Assembly (NCBI GenBank): GCA_024233595.1
Contig: JACKPK010000009.1
Location: 1 to 64,000, forward strand
Direction: 5' to 3'
DNA length: 64,000 nucleotides
Source of the DNA: Deltaproteobacteria bacterium
Lineage (GTDB): Bacteria; UBA10199; JADGCS01
Below, one piece after another: positions 15,941 through 25,209 of the stretch. Made by a program: the position numbers and the translations under genes. The notes beneath the pieces were generated by a model. It was given only the letters and a program-made list of their open reading frames with translations, ran no database searches and was not told the DNA's origin. Numbering within the stretch: position 1 is the first letter of the stretch; each line of letters opens with the position of its first letter.

Positions 15941-17265
15941 CACAAGCTGCTCTTCAATTTGATTCCAAAGAATTGTTGCGTAAATTCATTACGCCAAAGC
16001 GTTCCGATGTTTTAGGAAAAATCACCAAAGTCTTAGGCTTGGTGATTGAAGCTTATCTTCCTAATGCACCCATTGGTGCCATTTGTGAAATTTATCCTGA
16101 TGACCAAAGTGAAATTCGTTACGCTGAAGTGATTGGCTTAAAAAGCCAGCATGTTCAGATGATGATGATCGGTGAGTTGTCTGGCGTCAAAGTAGGCAGT
16201 CTGGTGCGCGTTGTGGAGCAGCAAGCACGAGTTGGTGTTTGTGATCAGTTACTTGGCCGCGTGATTGATCCGCTTGGCGAAGTCATGGATCAAGGTGATC
16301 CCATTAAATACAAAGAATTTTATAAACTTTATCAAACTCCGGTTCCTGCTCTTAGCCGCCGACGTGTCGAAATGCCGATGAGTTTGGGTGTGCGCGCTAT
16401 CGATGGATTAAACACCTGTGGTGAAGGCCAAAGGGTTTCCATTATGGCTGGTTCGGGTGTTGGTAAATCCACTTTGATGGGGATGATGGCCCGTAACACC
16501 AGTGGTGATGTCAACGTGATTGCCTTGCTTGGTGAACGTGCGCGTGAGGTTAGAGATTTTATTGAAAAAGATTTGGGGCCAGAAGGCTTAAAGCGTTCGG
16601 TTGTGATTGTGGCAACCAGTGACACGCCTCCCTTGATTCGTATGCGTTGTGCTTACGTGGCAACTGCCATTGCGGAGTATTTTCGTGATCATGGTTCTAA
16701 GGTGCTTTTGCTCATGGATAGTCTCACTCGTTTTGCCATGGCATCTCGGGAAGTGGGCTTGTCTATTGGTGAGCCACCAACATCACGTGGTTACACGCCA
16801 TCAACATTCACAGTTCTTCCTAAGATTTTAGAAAGAGCTGGAACAACGGCGCACAACGGAAGCATCACTGGTTTTTACACGGTGTTGACAGAAGGCGATG
16901 ACATTAACGACCCCATTGCCGATTGTGTTCGTTCGATTGTCGATGGTCACATTGTGTTGAGTCGTAAATTGGCTAACGAAGGTCATTTTCCAGCGATTGA
17001 TATTTTGAACTCTTTGTCTCGTGTCATGGGAGACGTGACGTCTGAATCTCATATTGCAGCCAGCCGCAAAGTGCGTGGCTTAATGGCGACTTATGCCGAA
17101 ATGGAAGATTACATTAATATTGGAGCTTACACGCCAGGCAAAAATGCTGATTTGGATGAAGCTGTTAAAAAACAACAGCACATCAAACAATTTTTACGCC
17201 AGATGGTCGAAGAGAAATCAGAATTTTCAGATACAGAAGGGTGGCTAACACAGTTAGCACAATGA
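15937..17265 (+). CDS. fliI: Flagellum-specific export ATPase FliI
   Basis: A 442-residue hexameric ATPase, related to the F1 beta subunit, that energises flagellar type III export. Walker A is GSGVGKST (residues 172-179, catalytic Lys177). Walker B is VLLLMDSLTRFAMA, with the typical REVGLSIGEPPTSRGYTPS segment after it. The GERAREVRDFIEKDLG segment is also conserved. It starts within the fliH stop (ATGA) and is followed five nucleotides later by fliJ. All catalytic residues are in place. Confidence 0.97.
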   Translation: MTQAALQFDSKELLRKFITPKRSDVLGKITKVLGLVIEAYLPNAPIGAICEIYPDDQSEIRYAEVIGLKSQHVQMMMIGELSGVKVGSLVRVVEQQARVGVCDQLLGRVIDPLGEVMDQGDPIKYKEFYKLYQTPVPALSRRRVEMPMSLGVRAIDGLNTCGEGQRVSIMAGSGVGKSTLMGMMARNTSGDVNVIALLGERAREVRDFIEKDLGPEGLKRSVVIVATSDTPPLIRMRCAYVATAIAEYFRDHGSKVLLLMDSLTRFAMASREVGLSIGEPPTSRGYTPSTFTVLPKILERAGTTAHNGSITGFYTVLTEGDDINDPIADCVRSIVDGHIVLSRKLANEGHFPAIDILNSLSRVMGDVTSESHIAASRKVRGLMATYAEMEDYINIGAYTPGKNADLDEAVKKQQHIKQFLRQMVEEKSEFSDTEGWLTQLAQ

Positions 17266-17269
17266 CACG

Positions 17270-17722
17270 ATGAAGAAGTTTAAATTTAGATTAGAGGGTC
17301 TTTTAAAAATCAAAAGAGCTCTCGAAAGAGAAACACAATACGAGCTCATGGAAGCTCAGCATCTTGTCGATAGACAAGAAAAATTGGTGAAAGACGCCAA
17401 TCAAAAAATAGAAGACTGGTCTGCGTATTATGATCACATTCTTAAAACAAGCGGCAACGCTGAGTATTTAGGGATTATCGATAAGCACATGCAAAAGCTT
17501 TATCGTTACCGAGAACAGCTCAACATCAGTTTGGATGTTTTAAAAAGAAAAAAAGAAGACATTGTGATGCAGTACAACGAGATCAAAAAAGAAGTGAAGA
17601 CTTTGGAGCATTTGGAAGAGAAGAAGCGTTTGGAACATCAAGAGGAAATGATGAAATTAGAAGCAAACCTAAACGATGAAATGGCTATGATGCGCTATGC
17701 CCGTGAAAGGAGCGCAGTGTGA
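17270..17722 (+). CDS. fliJ: Flagellar export chaperone FliJ
   Basis: A 150-residue, almost entirely coiled-coil protein that sits in the FliI hexamer like the gamma subunit of F1. The N-terminus FKFRLEGLLKIKRALERETQ is characteristic of FliJ. It is encoded directly after fliI and overlaps the next gene by four bases (GTGA). The assignment relies on position and helical heptads, since FliJ sequences vary widely. Confidence 0.85.
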   Translation: MKKFKFRLEGLLKIKRALERETQYELMEAQHLVDRQEKLVKDANQKIEDWSAYYDHILKTSGNAEYLGIIDKHMQKLYRYREQLNISLDVLKRKKEDIVMQYNEIKKEVKTLEHLEEKKRLEHQEEMMKLEANLNDEMAMMRYARERSAV

Positions 17723-18423
17723 AACGGTATTTAGCACTTTTTTTAGCGTCAGCTTTGTTTGGCGCCTTGATGGCTTGGCAACTTGATCTAAAAGCTCAGG
17801 AAGCAGAAGCACCTGCGGCAGCAGAAGAATCCGATGCAAACGCAGAGGCTGAATCCGCGCCAGCAGAAACCCCTGCAGCAAAACCTGCGGCGGCAAATGC
17901 ACCTGCTAAGCAAGAAGGTGAAAACCAAGCTTTGCCAAATAAAGACGTGGCGTCTCTTGATGACCTTGAAGAAGACGTGGATGAATTTTTGGAAGATGAG
18001 TCTGTGAAGGTGATCTACAAGACTCCGGATTCTTGTAAAGAATTCACCATGTACCTTGATAGCAAAGCACTCAAGTTAGAAAAAATGGATCGCGAGCTAA
18101 AAAAGAAAGAACGTTTGCTCAATCAGATGCAAGCGGATTTTGAAGCGATCACAACAAAATTTGCGGAAACTGAAAAGCGTATCAAAGAAATGATTCAGCA
18201 TGATCCAAGTAATTTAAAAGATAACCCAGAACTTGCTAAGATGATCAAGCTCTACGAAACCTTTTCGGCGGAAGAGGCAGCGGCGCGTTTGCAAAACTTA
18301 GATTTGGATCTCACTTTGGCGATTCTAAGAGGCATGAAACCAAAGACATTGAGTAAAATCATGACAGCAATGGATCCCAAATTATCGGCGGCATTGTCCA
18401 GCCAGCTGATTCGAGGATTTTAG
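17719..18423 (+). CDS. MotE-like flagellar protein (MgtE_N-type C-terminus)
   Basis: A 234-residue protein starting at a GTG with AAAGGAG seven bases upstream. A signal-anchor (residues about 3-22) is followed by an Ala/Glu/Pro-rich linker (about 25-75), a coiled coil (about 115-155, ELKKKERLLNQMQADFEAI) and a C-terminal domain with YETFSAEEAAARLQNLDLDL and ILRGMKPKTLSKIMTAMDPK, the MgtE-N-like repeat of MotE. In Sinorhizobium MotE is a periplasmic chaperone of MotC; here it lies between fliJ and fliK, the usual site in delta-type flagellar operons. Its role in the motor is inferred. Confidence 0.7.
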   Translation: MKRYLALFLASALFGALMAWQLDLKAQEAEAPAAAEESDANAEAESAPAETPAAKPAAANAPAKQEGENQALPNKDVASLDDLEEDVDEFLEDESVKVIYKTPDSCKEFTMYLDSKALKLEKMDRELKKKERLLNQMQADFEAITTKFAETEKRIKEMIQHDPSNLKDNPELAKMIKLYETFSAEEAAARLQNLDLDLTLAILRGMKPKTLSKIMTAMDPKLSAALSSQLIRGF

Positions 18424-18457
18424 AACGAGTTAAACTTAAGATTTTAGAGAGAGTATT

Positions 18458-20011
18458 ATGTCTTCTAAATTAAAAGATATTTCCACCCAGGTTGATCAAC
18501 GCTCCTTGGGCAATGGTTTGGATTCTAATCAGACTGTCACGCCGGTCGAGGATGCTGCTATTTTTAATAATGTGATGAGCAGCACCAGCATGCAAAGTTC
18601 CACTGATAAAAAAGAGAGCGGAGCAGAAGAACAAAAGACAAAAGAGGTCTCCGGTGCCAAGGCCAAAAAGACCGCCAAGGCAGATGAGGCAAAAGACACT
18701 GATTCCCAAGTTCAGGAGCAAGCCAGAACGCAGGAAGAAAACAAAGAGATTGAAGAAGTTGATGCCTATGAGATTTCTGTGAATCAACTGGCGCAACAGT
18801 TGAATGTGGCTCTGCAGGCGGAACAGCAAAATGCAAAAGAGCGTGTTTTGTCTTTTAAAGAACGCATGATGCTCGAAGATTCTACGGAAGGCGTGCAAGA
18901 AGTGGGTGATCAGAATCAGGCACAAGTCGATCCGGAGTTGTTAAGAAAAGTCGATATCAAAACGCTCAAAAAACAATTGGATTTGGCAGTGAATCAAAAT
19001 TCAGAAGTGGACGTGGAAGTGCCTCGCGAAGCCATTGATCGCAATAAAAACTTACAAGATGTGGCTCTGAACGAAGAGGTGCCGGAACTCACTCCAGAAG
19101 AAGAAGCTCTTATTAAATTTAAGGTTCCTGATTTTCTGAAAGCCAATGACATTAAAGTGGCTCCAAAAGAAGTGAAAGAAACCGAAAAGCCACAAATTGA
19201 TTTGTTAAAAGCGGATGTGCAAGAGCTTCGCGCTTTGCCAAAAGAAGAAAACAATGATCCTCGTTTTTATCAATTCGAAGTGCAAGAAGAAGAGGTCACT
19301 TTGAATGTGGTGTCTTTGGATTTAACGCGACAAAATGAGGATGATCAAAGTTGGGCTCTTGACTTGCTCAAATCTGATGATCTTTTGCCAGTGGATTTGT
19401 TGGGTAACAAGAACATGCCAACAGTAGATCCCAATAATATGAATTCAATGTCTCAGCTTGTGACCAATCTTGGTTCCCACAATAGTTCACAGCCTACAAA
19501 TGGTTTGTTTAGTGCTCAAGCTGCGGGCAAGGCCATTGATATGGCTCCCTTGCGAGTGAAGGTCAGTGAGGTGATCACGCAGATGGGACAATCTGGCCGC
19601 ACAAGCACAACGCGCATTCAGATTCACCCACCTGAGTTAGGCCAGTTGGATATTAAAATTGAGCACAAAGGTAAGTTTGTGCAGGCCGAAATCATCACGC
19701 GTAGTCAGGTCACAAAAGAATTTTTAGAAGCTCATTTGGATCAATTTAAAGAGTTGTTGTCTGGCGAAGATTTGAATGTCGAAAGTTTTAAAATCCGTTC
19801 TGATGAAATGCACTTTTCAAAAACACAGAATCAAAATCAGTCCGGTGAAAACTTTATGGATGATCCTCAAAAAGGCATGGATGATTTGAGTCATGGCATG
19901 TCTGATCACAACGAGGCTCATGAAGAAGAAATAGAAAAGTTAAAGTATTTAATCTCTCAAGCCCAAAGGGGGCCTGAGGATGATGTTTTAAAAATCAATG
20001 TGAAGGTTTAA
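18458..20011 (+). CDS. fliK: Flagellar hook-length control protein FliK
   Basis: A 517-residue exported ruler protein. The N-terminal 350 residues are acidic and low-complexity with Gln/Glu/Lys runs, as in FliK rulers. The C-terminal Flg_hook domain (about 375-455) has RIQIHPPELGQLDIKIEHKG, the conserved P-x-x-L-G motif, then FLEAHLDQFKELLSG. This domain switches export specificity through FlhB. It is followed by flgD and flgE, matching its job in hook assembly. Confidence 0.9.
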   Translation: MSSKLKDISTQVDQRSLGNGLDSNQTVTPVEDAAIFNNVMSSTSMQSSTDKKESGAEEQKTKEVSGAKAKKTAKADEAKDTDSQVQEQARTQEENKEIEEVDAYEISVNQLAQQLNVALQAEQQNAKERVLSFKERMMLEDSTEGVQEVGDQNQAQVDPELLRKVDIKTLKKQLDLAVNQNSEVDVEVPREAIDRNKNLQDVALNEEVPELTPEEEALIKFKVPDFLKANDIKVAPKEVKETEKPQIDLLKADVQELRALPKEENNDPRFYQFEVQEEEVTLNVVSLDLTRQNEDDQSWALDLLKSDDLLPVDLLGNKNMPTVDPNNMNSMSQLVTNLGSHNSSQPTNGLFSAQAAGKAIDMAPLRVKVSEVITQMGQSGRTSTTRIQIHPPELGQLDIKIEHKGKFVQAEIITRSQVTKEFLEAHLDQFKELLSGEDLNVESFKIRSDEMHFSKTQNQNQSGENFMDDPQKGMDDLSHGMSDHNEAHEEEIEKLKYLISQAQRGPEDDVLKINVKV

Positions 20012-20028
20012 ACGAAAGGGATACGTTT

Positions 20029-20694
20029 ATGGTGGATTCAATTAACTTCATTGATGATGCGGGTAACACCAGCATTGCTTCATCAGGTTCAAAGTCTTCG
20101 GTTGATCAAACCAAGACACAGTTCTTGCAGCTCTTGTTGGCACAGTTGCAGCATCAAGACCCTTTGTCGCCGGCTGATACCGATCAGATGACAGCGCAAA
20201 TGATGGCTCTTGGGCAGTTAGAACAGCTTTTTGATATGAACGAGAAGATGGAGTCTTTGGTCGGTCTTGAGTCCAATCAAACCATTTCGAATTACTCGAG
20301 TCTCATCGGTAAAAAAGCGTTGTCTTCGGGCAATGTGTTTGAAATTTCGGATACCGATAAGGGCACAATCAATTATGCTGTTGCGCAGTTGCCAGAGGAC
20401 ACAACCATCCGTGTTTTTGATAAATTTGGTAACCTTGTGCGTCAGATGAAACCGACACTTGATTTGCCAGGCTATCAGGAAATGAAATTTGATGGCAAAG
20501 ATAACAAGGGTGTTGATTTGGCAAGTGGTTACTACACCTTTACGGTGCAGCCACTAGATGCTGAAGGTGTGTTGATTAACAACGCGACTTATTCGCAAGG
20601 AACAATTTCAGCTGTTCGATTAGAGAGCGGACAGCCGATTTTGCAAATGGGTACAAACGACGTTTCGATGGCCGACATCGAAAAGATTTTTTAG
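20029..20694 (+). CDS. flgD: Flagellar hook cap protein FlgD
   Basis: A 221-residue hook-assembly scaffold. The N-terminal conserved block QTKTQFLQLLLAQLQHQDPL (about 27-46) and NMEKM-like MNEKMESLVGLE define FlgD. The remainder has a FlgD Ig-like fold, with VFDKFGNLVRQMK and YYTFTVQPLDAEGV. It lies 18 nt after fliK and 90 nt before flgE. Confidence 0.95.
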   Translation: MVDSINFIDDAGNTSIASSGSKSSVDQTKTQFLQLLLAQLQHQDPLSPADTDQMTAQMMALGQLEQLFDMNEKMESLVGLESNQTISNYSSLIGKKALSSGNVFEISDTDKGTINYAVAQLPEDTTIRVFDKFGNLVRQMKPTLDLPGYQEMKFDGKDNKGVDLASGYYTFTVQPLDAEGVLINNATYSQGTISAVRLESGQPILQMGTNDVSMADIEKIF

Positions 20695-20784
20695 AGAGTT
20701 TTGTCTTCTGGGTTCTGCGGTTGCGGAATCCGGATCCTTCTAAAGCTTTTGAGTGGGGAAACTTAAGCATTAGGAGGACAGCTT

Positions 20785-22050
20785 ATGTCAGTGTTTCAGG
20801 CCCTATTTGCGGGCGTTAACGGTATTGGTGCAAACGGTACGGTGACAGCGATCATCGGTGATAACATCGCGAACGTGAACACAACAGGGTTCAAATCAGC
20901 GCGTGCGGAATTCGAAGATATTCTCGCGGGTGGTGGTTTGGCATCTGGTCTGGGATCTCGCGTTTCGGGAACAACCACGCAGTACGCGCAGGGTGGTTTC
21001 GAATCGACAACCAGTGTGACCGATTTGGCGATCGACGGGGAAGGTTTTTTCCCGGTTAAAGACACCGCTGATGGCACAACCTACTACACACGTGCTGGTC
21101 AGTTCTTTATTGATAAAGATGGTTACATGGTGAACCAACAGGGCTTGCGTCTGCAAGGTTTTGGTGTGGATTCGTCTGGTAACGTTTCGACCACAGCCGA
21201 TGACTTCCAGTTTACGTTCGAACCGGTTTCGCCTTCGGCTACAACAACCATTGATGTGGCGGCGAACTTGAACTCGAACTCAACGCCACCCGCAGCGTTC
21301 GATGTGAGCGATCCTGTGGCAACATCAAACTTCGCGGCTGGTATCACGGTTTACGATTCGATTGGTAACTCGCATTTGGTGACAGTCTATTTCCGCAAAC
21401 AATCAACAACCAATAACAACTGGAGTTGGTATGCGGTTGTGGATGGTGATGACATCACGGGTGCGACTGCTGCACAAATTGAAGCGCAAGGGATATTGAC
21501 CTTTGACAACAACGGTGCGTTGACCGCTGAAGTTGTTTCGGCAACAGACTTTGACTTTCAAGGTGCGACCCAAAGTCAGTCGATCCTATTTGATTTTGGA
21601 TCGGTGACATCGACAGGCAGTGGTGTGGATGGGATGACCCAGTTCGGTACCACATCTTCTCTGAACGATATTTCGCAGGATGGTTACACCTCGGGTAACT
21701 TGACGACTCTGGAAGTGTCTGGTGACGGCACCATTAGTGGTAACTACACGAATGGTACAACGCAGACGCTGGGTCAGATTTCGCTGGCTCTGTTCCAGAA
21801 CAACCAAGGTCTAGCGCGTGTGGGTGGTAACGCCTACGAAGAAACCATTCAGTCAGGCGTGCCACTGGTGGATGCTGCTGAGGCTGGTGGTCGCGGTACG
21901 GTGCTTTCCAAAACCCTCGAACAGTCCAACGTGGATTTGGCGAATGAGCTCATCAAAATGGTGATCATTCAACGGGGTTTCCAGGCAAACACGCGAACCA
22001 TTTCGGTGGTGAACGAATTGCTCGGATCGCTGGTGAACTTGGGTAACTAA
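20785..22050 (+). CDS. flgE: Flagellar hook protein FlgE
   Basis: A 421-residue hook subunit. The N-terminal D0 motif GVNGIGANGTVTAIIGDNIA then NVNTTGFKSARAEFE, and the C-terminal IKMVIIQRGFQANTRTI then VNELLGSLVNL, are the conserved ends. The central part is the variable D1-D2 hook surface. AGGAGG lies eight bases upstream of the ATG. A very stable terminator hairpin follows, so flgE closes the first flagellar operon. Confidence 0.96.
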   Translation: MSVFQALFAGVNGIGANGTVTAIIGDNIANVNTTGFKSARAEFEDILAGGGLASGLGSRVSGTTTQYAQGGFESTTSVTDLAIDGEGFFPVKDTADGTTYYTRAGQFFIDKDGYMVNQQGLRLQGFGVDSSGNVSTTADDFQFTFEPVSPSATTTIDVAANLNSNSTPPAAFDVSDPVATSNFAAGITVYDSIGNSHLVTVYFRKQSTTNNNWSWYAVVDGDDITGATAAQIEAQGILTFDNNGALTAEVVSATDFDFQGATQSQSILFDFGSVTSTGSGVDGMTQFGTTSSLNDISQDGYTSGNLTTLEVSGDGTISGNYTNGTTQTLGQISLALFQNNQGLARVGGNAYEETIQSGVPLVDAAEAGGRGTVLSKTLEQSNVDLANELIKMVIIQRGFQANTRTISVVNELLGSLVNLGN

Positions 22051-22061
22051 TGCATTTTTTT

Positions 22062-22091
22062 CTGCCCTGATGTTGCTTTGCATCAGGGCAG
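22062..22091 (+). terminator. Strong rho-independent terminator after flgE
   Basis: CTGCCCTGATG (22062-22072) and CATCAGGGCAG (22081-22091) form a perfect 11-bp stem with an 8-nt loop; TTTTT follows at 22099-22103. A T7 tract also precedes the stem, so on the minus strand it is preceded by A residues rather than followed by U. It separates the two flagellar operons. Confidence 0.85.
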
Positions 22092-22346
22092 AACCCAGTT
22101 TTTGCCTTTCTTGACCGGCGCAAAGTTAATCCTGTTAAGAGCTGTCGGTTGTTGTGACATTATTTTGACGACGTTGTTAAAAGTGTCTCTTTTTTGTTCC
22201 CTCTTGTCTCATCGTCTGCTAAAATAATTAATATATTTGGTCGATTTCGGGGTCCGACCTGCATTTTCACTCGTTGCACCAACCTGTTATCAGCTGATGA
22301 TTTTGTTAAACTCAAACAAGAGCTCAATTAGGTCTTGGAGGTTTTC
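22092..22346 (+). other. Intergenic region between flgE and fliL
   Basis: 255 nt without a gene. It must hold the fliL-operon promoter if the flgE terminator is efficient. The best candidate I see is a sigma-28-like TAAAATAA (22220) with GTCGATTT (22240), but the spacer is 12 rather than 11 and the -10 matches only five of eight. TTGACG at about 22169 has no convincing partner. No sigma-54 site with GG-N10-GC was found. Confidence 0.4.
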
Positions 22347-22886
22347 ATGGCTGAAGAAAATGAAGAAGTTGAAGGCGAAGAAGAAGGCGAATCGGGTGGT
22401 GGTTTAAAGGCCATCCTTTTGCCGGTGATTGTTTCTGCAATCACAGCCGCTATTGTGGGGGCTGTCTTTGTCTTTGTATTAGCGCCGCAACCTGATTCGG
22501 GGGGCGATGCCTTAGAGCAAGGCATTGAACAAGCTGCCAGTGGCCCTTCTTTGGATTCACAACAAGTGGAAGCGGGAAAGCAAACCGGGATCTTTCACAA
22601 TTACGATCCTTTCATTGTTTCCATCTTCGATCGCGAAAAGGTGCATTATCTTAAAGTTGTGTTGTCACTTGAACTTGCCAACGAGCAAGTCAAAGAAGAA
22701 ATTTTGGCAAAGAATCCTAAGATTCGTGACGCCATGATTTTCGTTCTGAGTGATTTTACCTTGCGCGAACTCTTGGATAACCAAGCCAAGGCTTTGTTGA
22801 AAGAAGTGATGGTCAAAACCCTGAATAAAATTTTGGGAAAAAATAAAGTGATTAACGTTTATTTCTCAGAATTCACGATTCAGTAA
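22347..22886 (+). CDS. fliL: Flagellar basal-body-associated protein FliL
   Basis: A 179-residue single-pass inner-membrane protein that surrounds the stator MotA/MotB. Start ATG 22347 is chosen because GGAGG lies five bases upstream; a TTG four codons earlier falls inside that site. The acidic cytosolic N-terminus (1-20) precedes a transmembrane helix (about 26-48, ILLPVIVSAITAAIVGAVFV). The periplasmic stomatin-like part includes DPFIVSIFDREKVHYLKVVL and ends GKNKVINVYFSEFTIQ. First gene of the second flagellar operon. Confidence 0.92.
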   Translation: MAEENEEVEGEEEGESGGGLKAILLPVIVSAITAAIVGAVFVFVLAPQPDSGGDALEQGIEQAASGPSLDSQQVEAGKQTGIFHNYDPFIVSIFDREKVHYLKVVLSLELANEQVKEEILAKNPKIRDAMIFVLSDFTLRELLDNQAKALLKEVMVKTLNKILGKNKVINVYFSEFTIQ

Positions 22887-22899
22887 GGGGAATGGATTC

Positions 22900-23862
22900 A
22901 TGTCTGAATTACTTTCAGTCGAAATATTAGAAGACATCCTGGCCACAACGGGAGCCACCGAAGATGGTGAGATCTCTCGTGTGGTTCAGGGTGAATTCCC
23001 TAAATTTGATTTTAAAGTCAAAAAGCGTTCCGAATTTGACCTGAGCATTTTTGAGAACAGTTTTGATTTGGTGCGAGCGGCTGTTCAAACAGAGATCAGC
23101 TCGCTTTACCTGCCAGAATGTCAAATAAAGCGTGATGGCGCCGAGCTTATTGATTTAAAAAAATACGATTTTCGTGCCAAGGCTGTTTGTTTGCAGTTTA
23201 AATCAAATGCCATCCCAGGTTCTTTCTTTGTTTATTTTGGTCGCGACACTTTATTTTGTTTGTTGAATGAATACCTTGGTGGCGGCCTTTTAAAACGCAT
23301 GTCAAAAAATGATGACACCTTGACTGATATTGAAGTGAGTTTTCTTAAAAAAATTGGTGCAAGGCTTTTGGGATTCACGAACGAAGCCCTGAATGATTTA
23401 GAAGTTCTTAATTTAGAATTGGCTTCTGTTAATTTGAGTGAATCCGAACAGAAAAAAAGTTTTGAAAACCCACATCTTGTGACTGAACTGTATTTTAGTC
23501 ACAAAGACACCGAATTTAAAATCGCTTTCACTGTTCCCAGTGAATTCCTGACTCACATGCAAGAAAAGCTTAGTGATGAAGGCGATGATTCTCAAAAGAG
23601 AGATCCTGAATGGCAGCACGCCATCACAAATGCATTTTTTACAGCAAAAATCCCACTGGTTGTCAGTTTGGGTAGTTTTAAAATTCCGTTCGCAAAATCA
23701 ATCACCCTGAAAGAGGGTGACTTTCTTCCTTGGGACCGCAGTGGCAATCAAGTTGTGTTGTTTCAAGGCGAAGAGGTCCGCATGAAAGGCAATTTAGGTG
23801 TTGTGAACGAACAGTTTGCGGTTCGTGTAAACGAAGTTTTTCAATCAACAAAGCAAGGGTAA
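22900..23862 (+). CDS. fliM: Flagellar motor switch protein FliM
   Basis: A 320-residue C-ring switch protein. The middle CheC-like domain shows NEYLGGGLLKRM, with the GGxG element that binds FliG; a C-terminal SpoA domain follows at about 245-315. The N-terminal CheY-P-binding peptide, usually LSQ-x-EIDALL, is replaced by LLSVEILEDILATTG, a weak match. It starts 13 nt after fliL and is followed four nucleotides later by fliN. The divergent N-terminus may alter CheY coupling, but this needs alignment. Confidence 0.85.
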   Translation: MSELLSVEILEDILATTGATEDGEISRVVQGEFPKFDFKVKKRSEFDLSIFENSFDLVRAAVQTEISSLYLPECQIKRDGAELIDLKKYDFRAKAVCLQFKSNAIPGSFFVYFGRDTLFCLLNEYLGGGLLKRMSKNDDTLTDIEVSFLKKIGARLLGFTNEALNDLEVLNLELASVNLSESEQKKSFENPHLVTELYFSHKDTEFKIAFTVPSEFLTHMQEKLSDEGDDSQKRDPEWQHAITNAFFTAKIPLVVSLGSFKIPFAKSITLKEGDFLPWDRSGNQVVLFQGEEVRMKGNLGVVNEQFAVRVNEVFQSTKQG

Positions 23863-23866
23863 GATC

Positions 23867-24166
23867 ATGGCAGACGAAGTACAAGAAAACCAAAATCAAA
23901 TGGCCACTACGGAAGACAACGGTAATCTTCCTAGTTATCTTCAGGATTTGCCTGTGAAGGTTGATGTGTTGCTTGGCAGCGTTGACCTGACAGTGAAAGA
24001 GCTTCTGAGCTGTGGTCAAGGAAGTGTGATCGACATTGGCAAAAAAGCCAGCGATCCTTTTGATTTGTATGTGAACAATGTCCTTGTGGCACGTGGCGAG
24101 ATTGTCATGATGCACGATCGCTTAGGACTTAAAATTGTAGAAGTTGTTAATAAACCAGAGGTGTAA
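23867..24166 (+). CDS. fliN: Flagellar motor switch protein FliN
   Basis: A 99-residue SpoA-fold C-ring protein. DLPVKVDVLLGSVDLTVKEL followed by LLSCGQGSVIDIGKKASDP and DLYVNNVLVARGEIVMMHDR is the full FliN signature. It builds the lower C-ring with FliM and binds FliH to dock the export ATPase. Start ATG follows the fliM stop by four bases. Confidence 0.95.
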   Translation: MADEVQENQNQMATTEDNGNLPSYLQDLPVKVDVLLGSVDLTVKELLSCGQGSVIDIGKKASDPFDLYVNNVLVARGEIVMMHDRLGLKIVEVVNKPEV

Positions 24167-24167
24167 A

Positions 24168-25181
24168 ATGAAATCACTTAAAACAAAATCAATCATGGGT
24201 TTAACGGTTTTTTTCTTTTTGCTTGGTTTGAGCGCCAATGGTGTTGTTGCCAAATGGGTTTCAAAGAAGACCAGAGAGAACATTGAGGTTCAAAAAACAG
24301 AAACAGTTACAGAAGAACCTCAGGTTCAAGAAGCAAAACCAGCTCCTGTAAAAGTGGCGGCGCCTAAAAAAGCACAAGCTCCTGTTAAAGCAGCTGAGCC
24401 TGCACCAGAGCCTCAAAAACAAGAAGAGCAGGTTGCAGAACAAGCAGCCGGTCAAGAAGCCAACGTTGTTGAAGCAAAAGTAGAAGAAGAGCAATCTGGT
24501 AAAATTGAAGACCAACTTTTGGATGACATGCTTTCGGGTGAAAGCTTTCCAGAGAAAACGGCTTACATTCAAAAAGAAGATTCAAAAGAAGTGGTGGCCG
24601 AAACACCTGTGATCCCAAAGGTTAAAGCCAATAAACCAGAACAAGTTGCGGGTCCTATGGATGGCTTTAAAGACATGATGATGTCGACAGCTTTGTTGGG
24701 TGGCGTTGTGATCTTCCTTGGCTTTTTGTACAAGAAGATTTCGCAAAAAGCCTCTGGCATTAAATCGTCTGAAGCCAAGTCTTTAAAGGTTGTTGCGCAA
24801 CAAGCTGTTGGGCCTAAATCAAAAATTCTTATTGTGGAAGCCAAAGGAAAAACCTTTCTTGTGGGACAAACAGAATCACAAATTCAACTTTTGTCTGACT
24901 TGGATTTTTACGAAGCGGCTTCGGCAGTGGAAGAAGATTTGAACGCAAATTTTGAAGAGCAAATGCCCAAAGCTCCTGTGGCTCGTCAGGCAGAAGCTGC
25001 TGAAGAGTTTGAGCAAACTGAAGAAGCTCCTGTGATCACCGTGAACTTTTCGGATCGTCCTGTTGAGAACAGAGCAAGTGGCTTGGCTAAAAATGTAGCT
25101 GACCAAGCTGTGGCTCCAGAAGGGCCAGCGCCAGCGGTGCAACGTATTCAAGAACGTTTAAAAGGCATGAAACAATTGTAA
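24168..25181 (+). CDS. fliO: Flagellar biosynthesis protein FliO, with long Pro/Ala/Glu-rich periplasmic region
   Basis: A 337-residue FliO. Start ATG 24168, directly after the fliN stop, is preferred over a longer frame that begins inside fliN. A signal-like helix (about 7-28) leads into a low-complexity region rich in Ala, Pro, Glu and Lys (about 45-165). A transmembrane helix follows (about 165-185, STALLGGVVIFLGFLYKK), then the cytosolic FliO core with LKVVAQQAVGPKSKILIVEA and FLVGQTESQIQLL. FliO helps assemble the FliP pore. It is more than twice the usual FliO length because of the extended linker. Confidence 0.8.
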   Translation: MKSLKTKSIMGLTVFFFLLGLSANGVVAKWVSKKTRENIEVQKTETVTEEPQVQEAKPAPVKVAAPKKAQAPVKAAEPAPEPQKQEEQVAEQAAGQEANVVEAKVEEEQSGKIEDQLLDDMLSGESFPEKTAYIQKEDSKEVVAETPVIPKVKANKPEQVAGPMDGFKDMMMSTALLGGVVIFLGFLYKKISQKASGIKSSEAKSLKVVAQQAVGPKSKILIVEAKGKTFLVGQTESQIQLLSDLDFYEAASAVEEDLNANFEEQMPKAPVARQAEAAEEFEQTEEAPVITVNFSDRPVENRASGLAKNVADQAVAPEGPAPAVQRIQERLKGMKQL

Positions 25182-25209
25182 GCAAGGTTTTAAGGTAGGG
25201 TTTGTTTAT

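Noticed and set aside
22220..22247. Sigma-28-like promoter TAAAATAA / GTCGATTT before fliL
   Set aside because: Spacer is 12 instead of 11 and the -10 matches only five of eight; not listed as a promoter.
22261..22280. Sigma-54-like TTGCA near 22274
   Set aside because: No GG exactly 10 bp upstream of GC.
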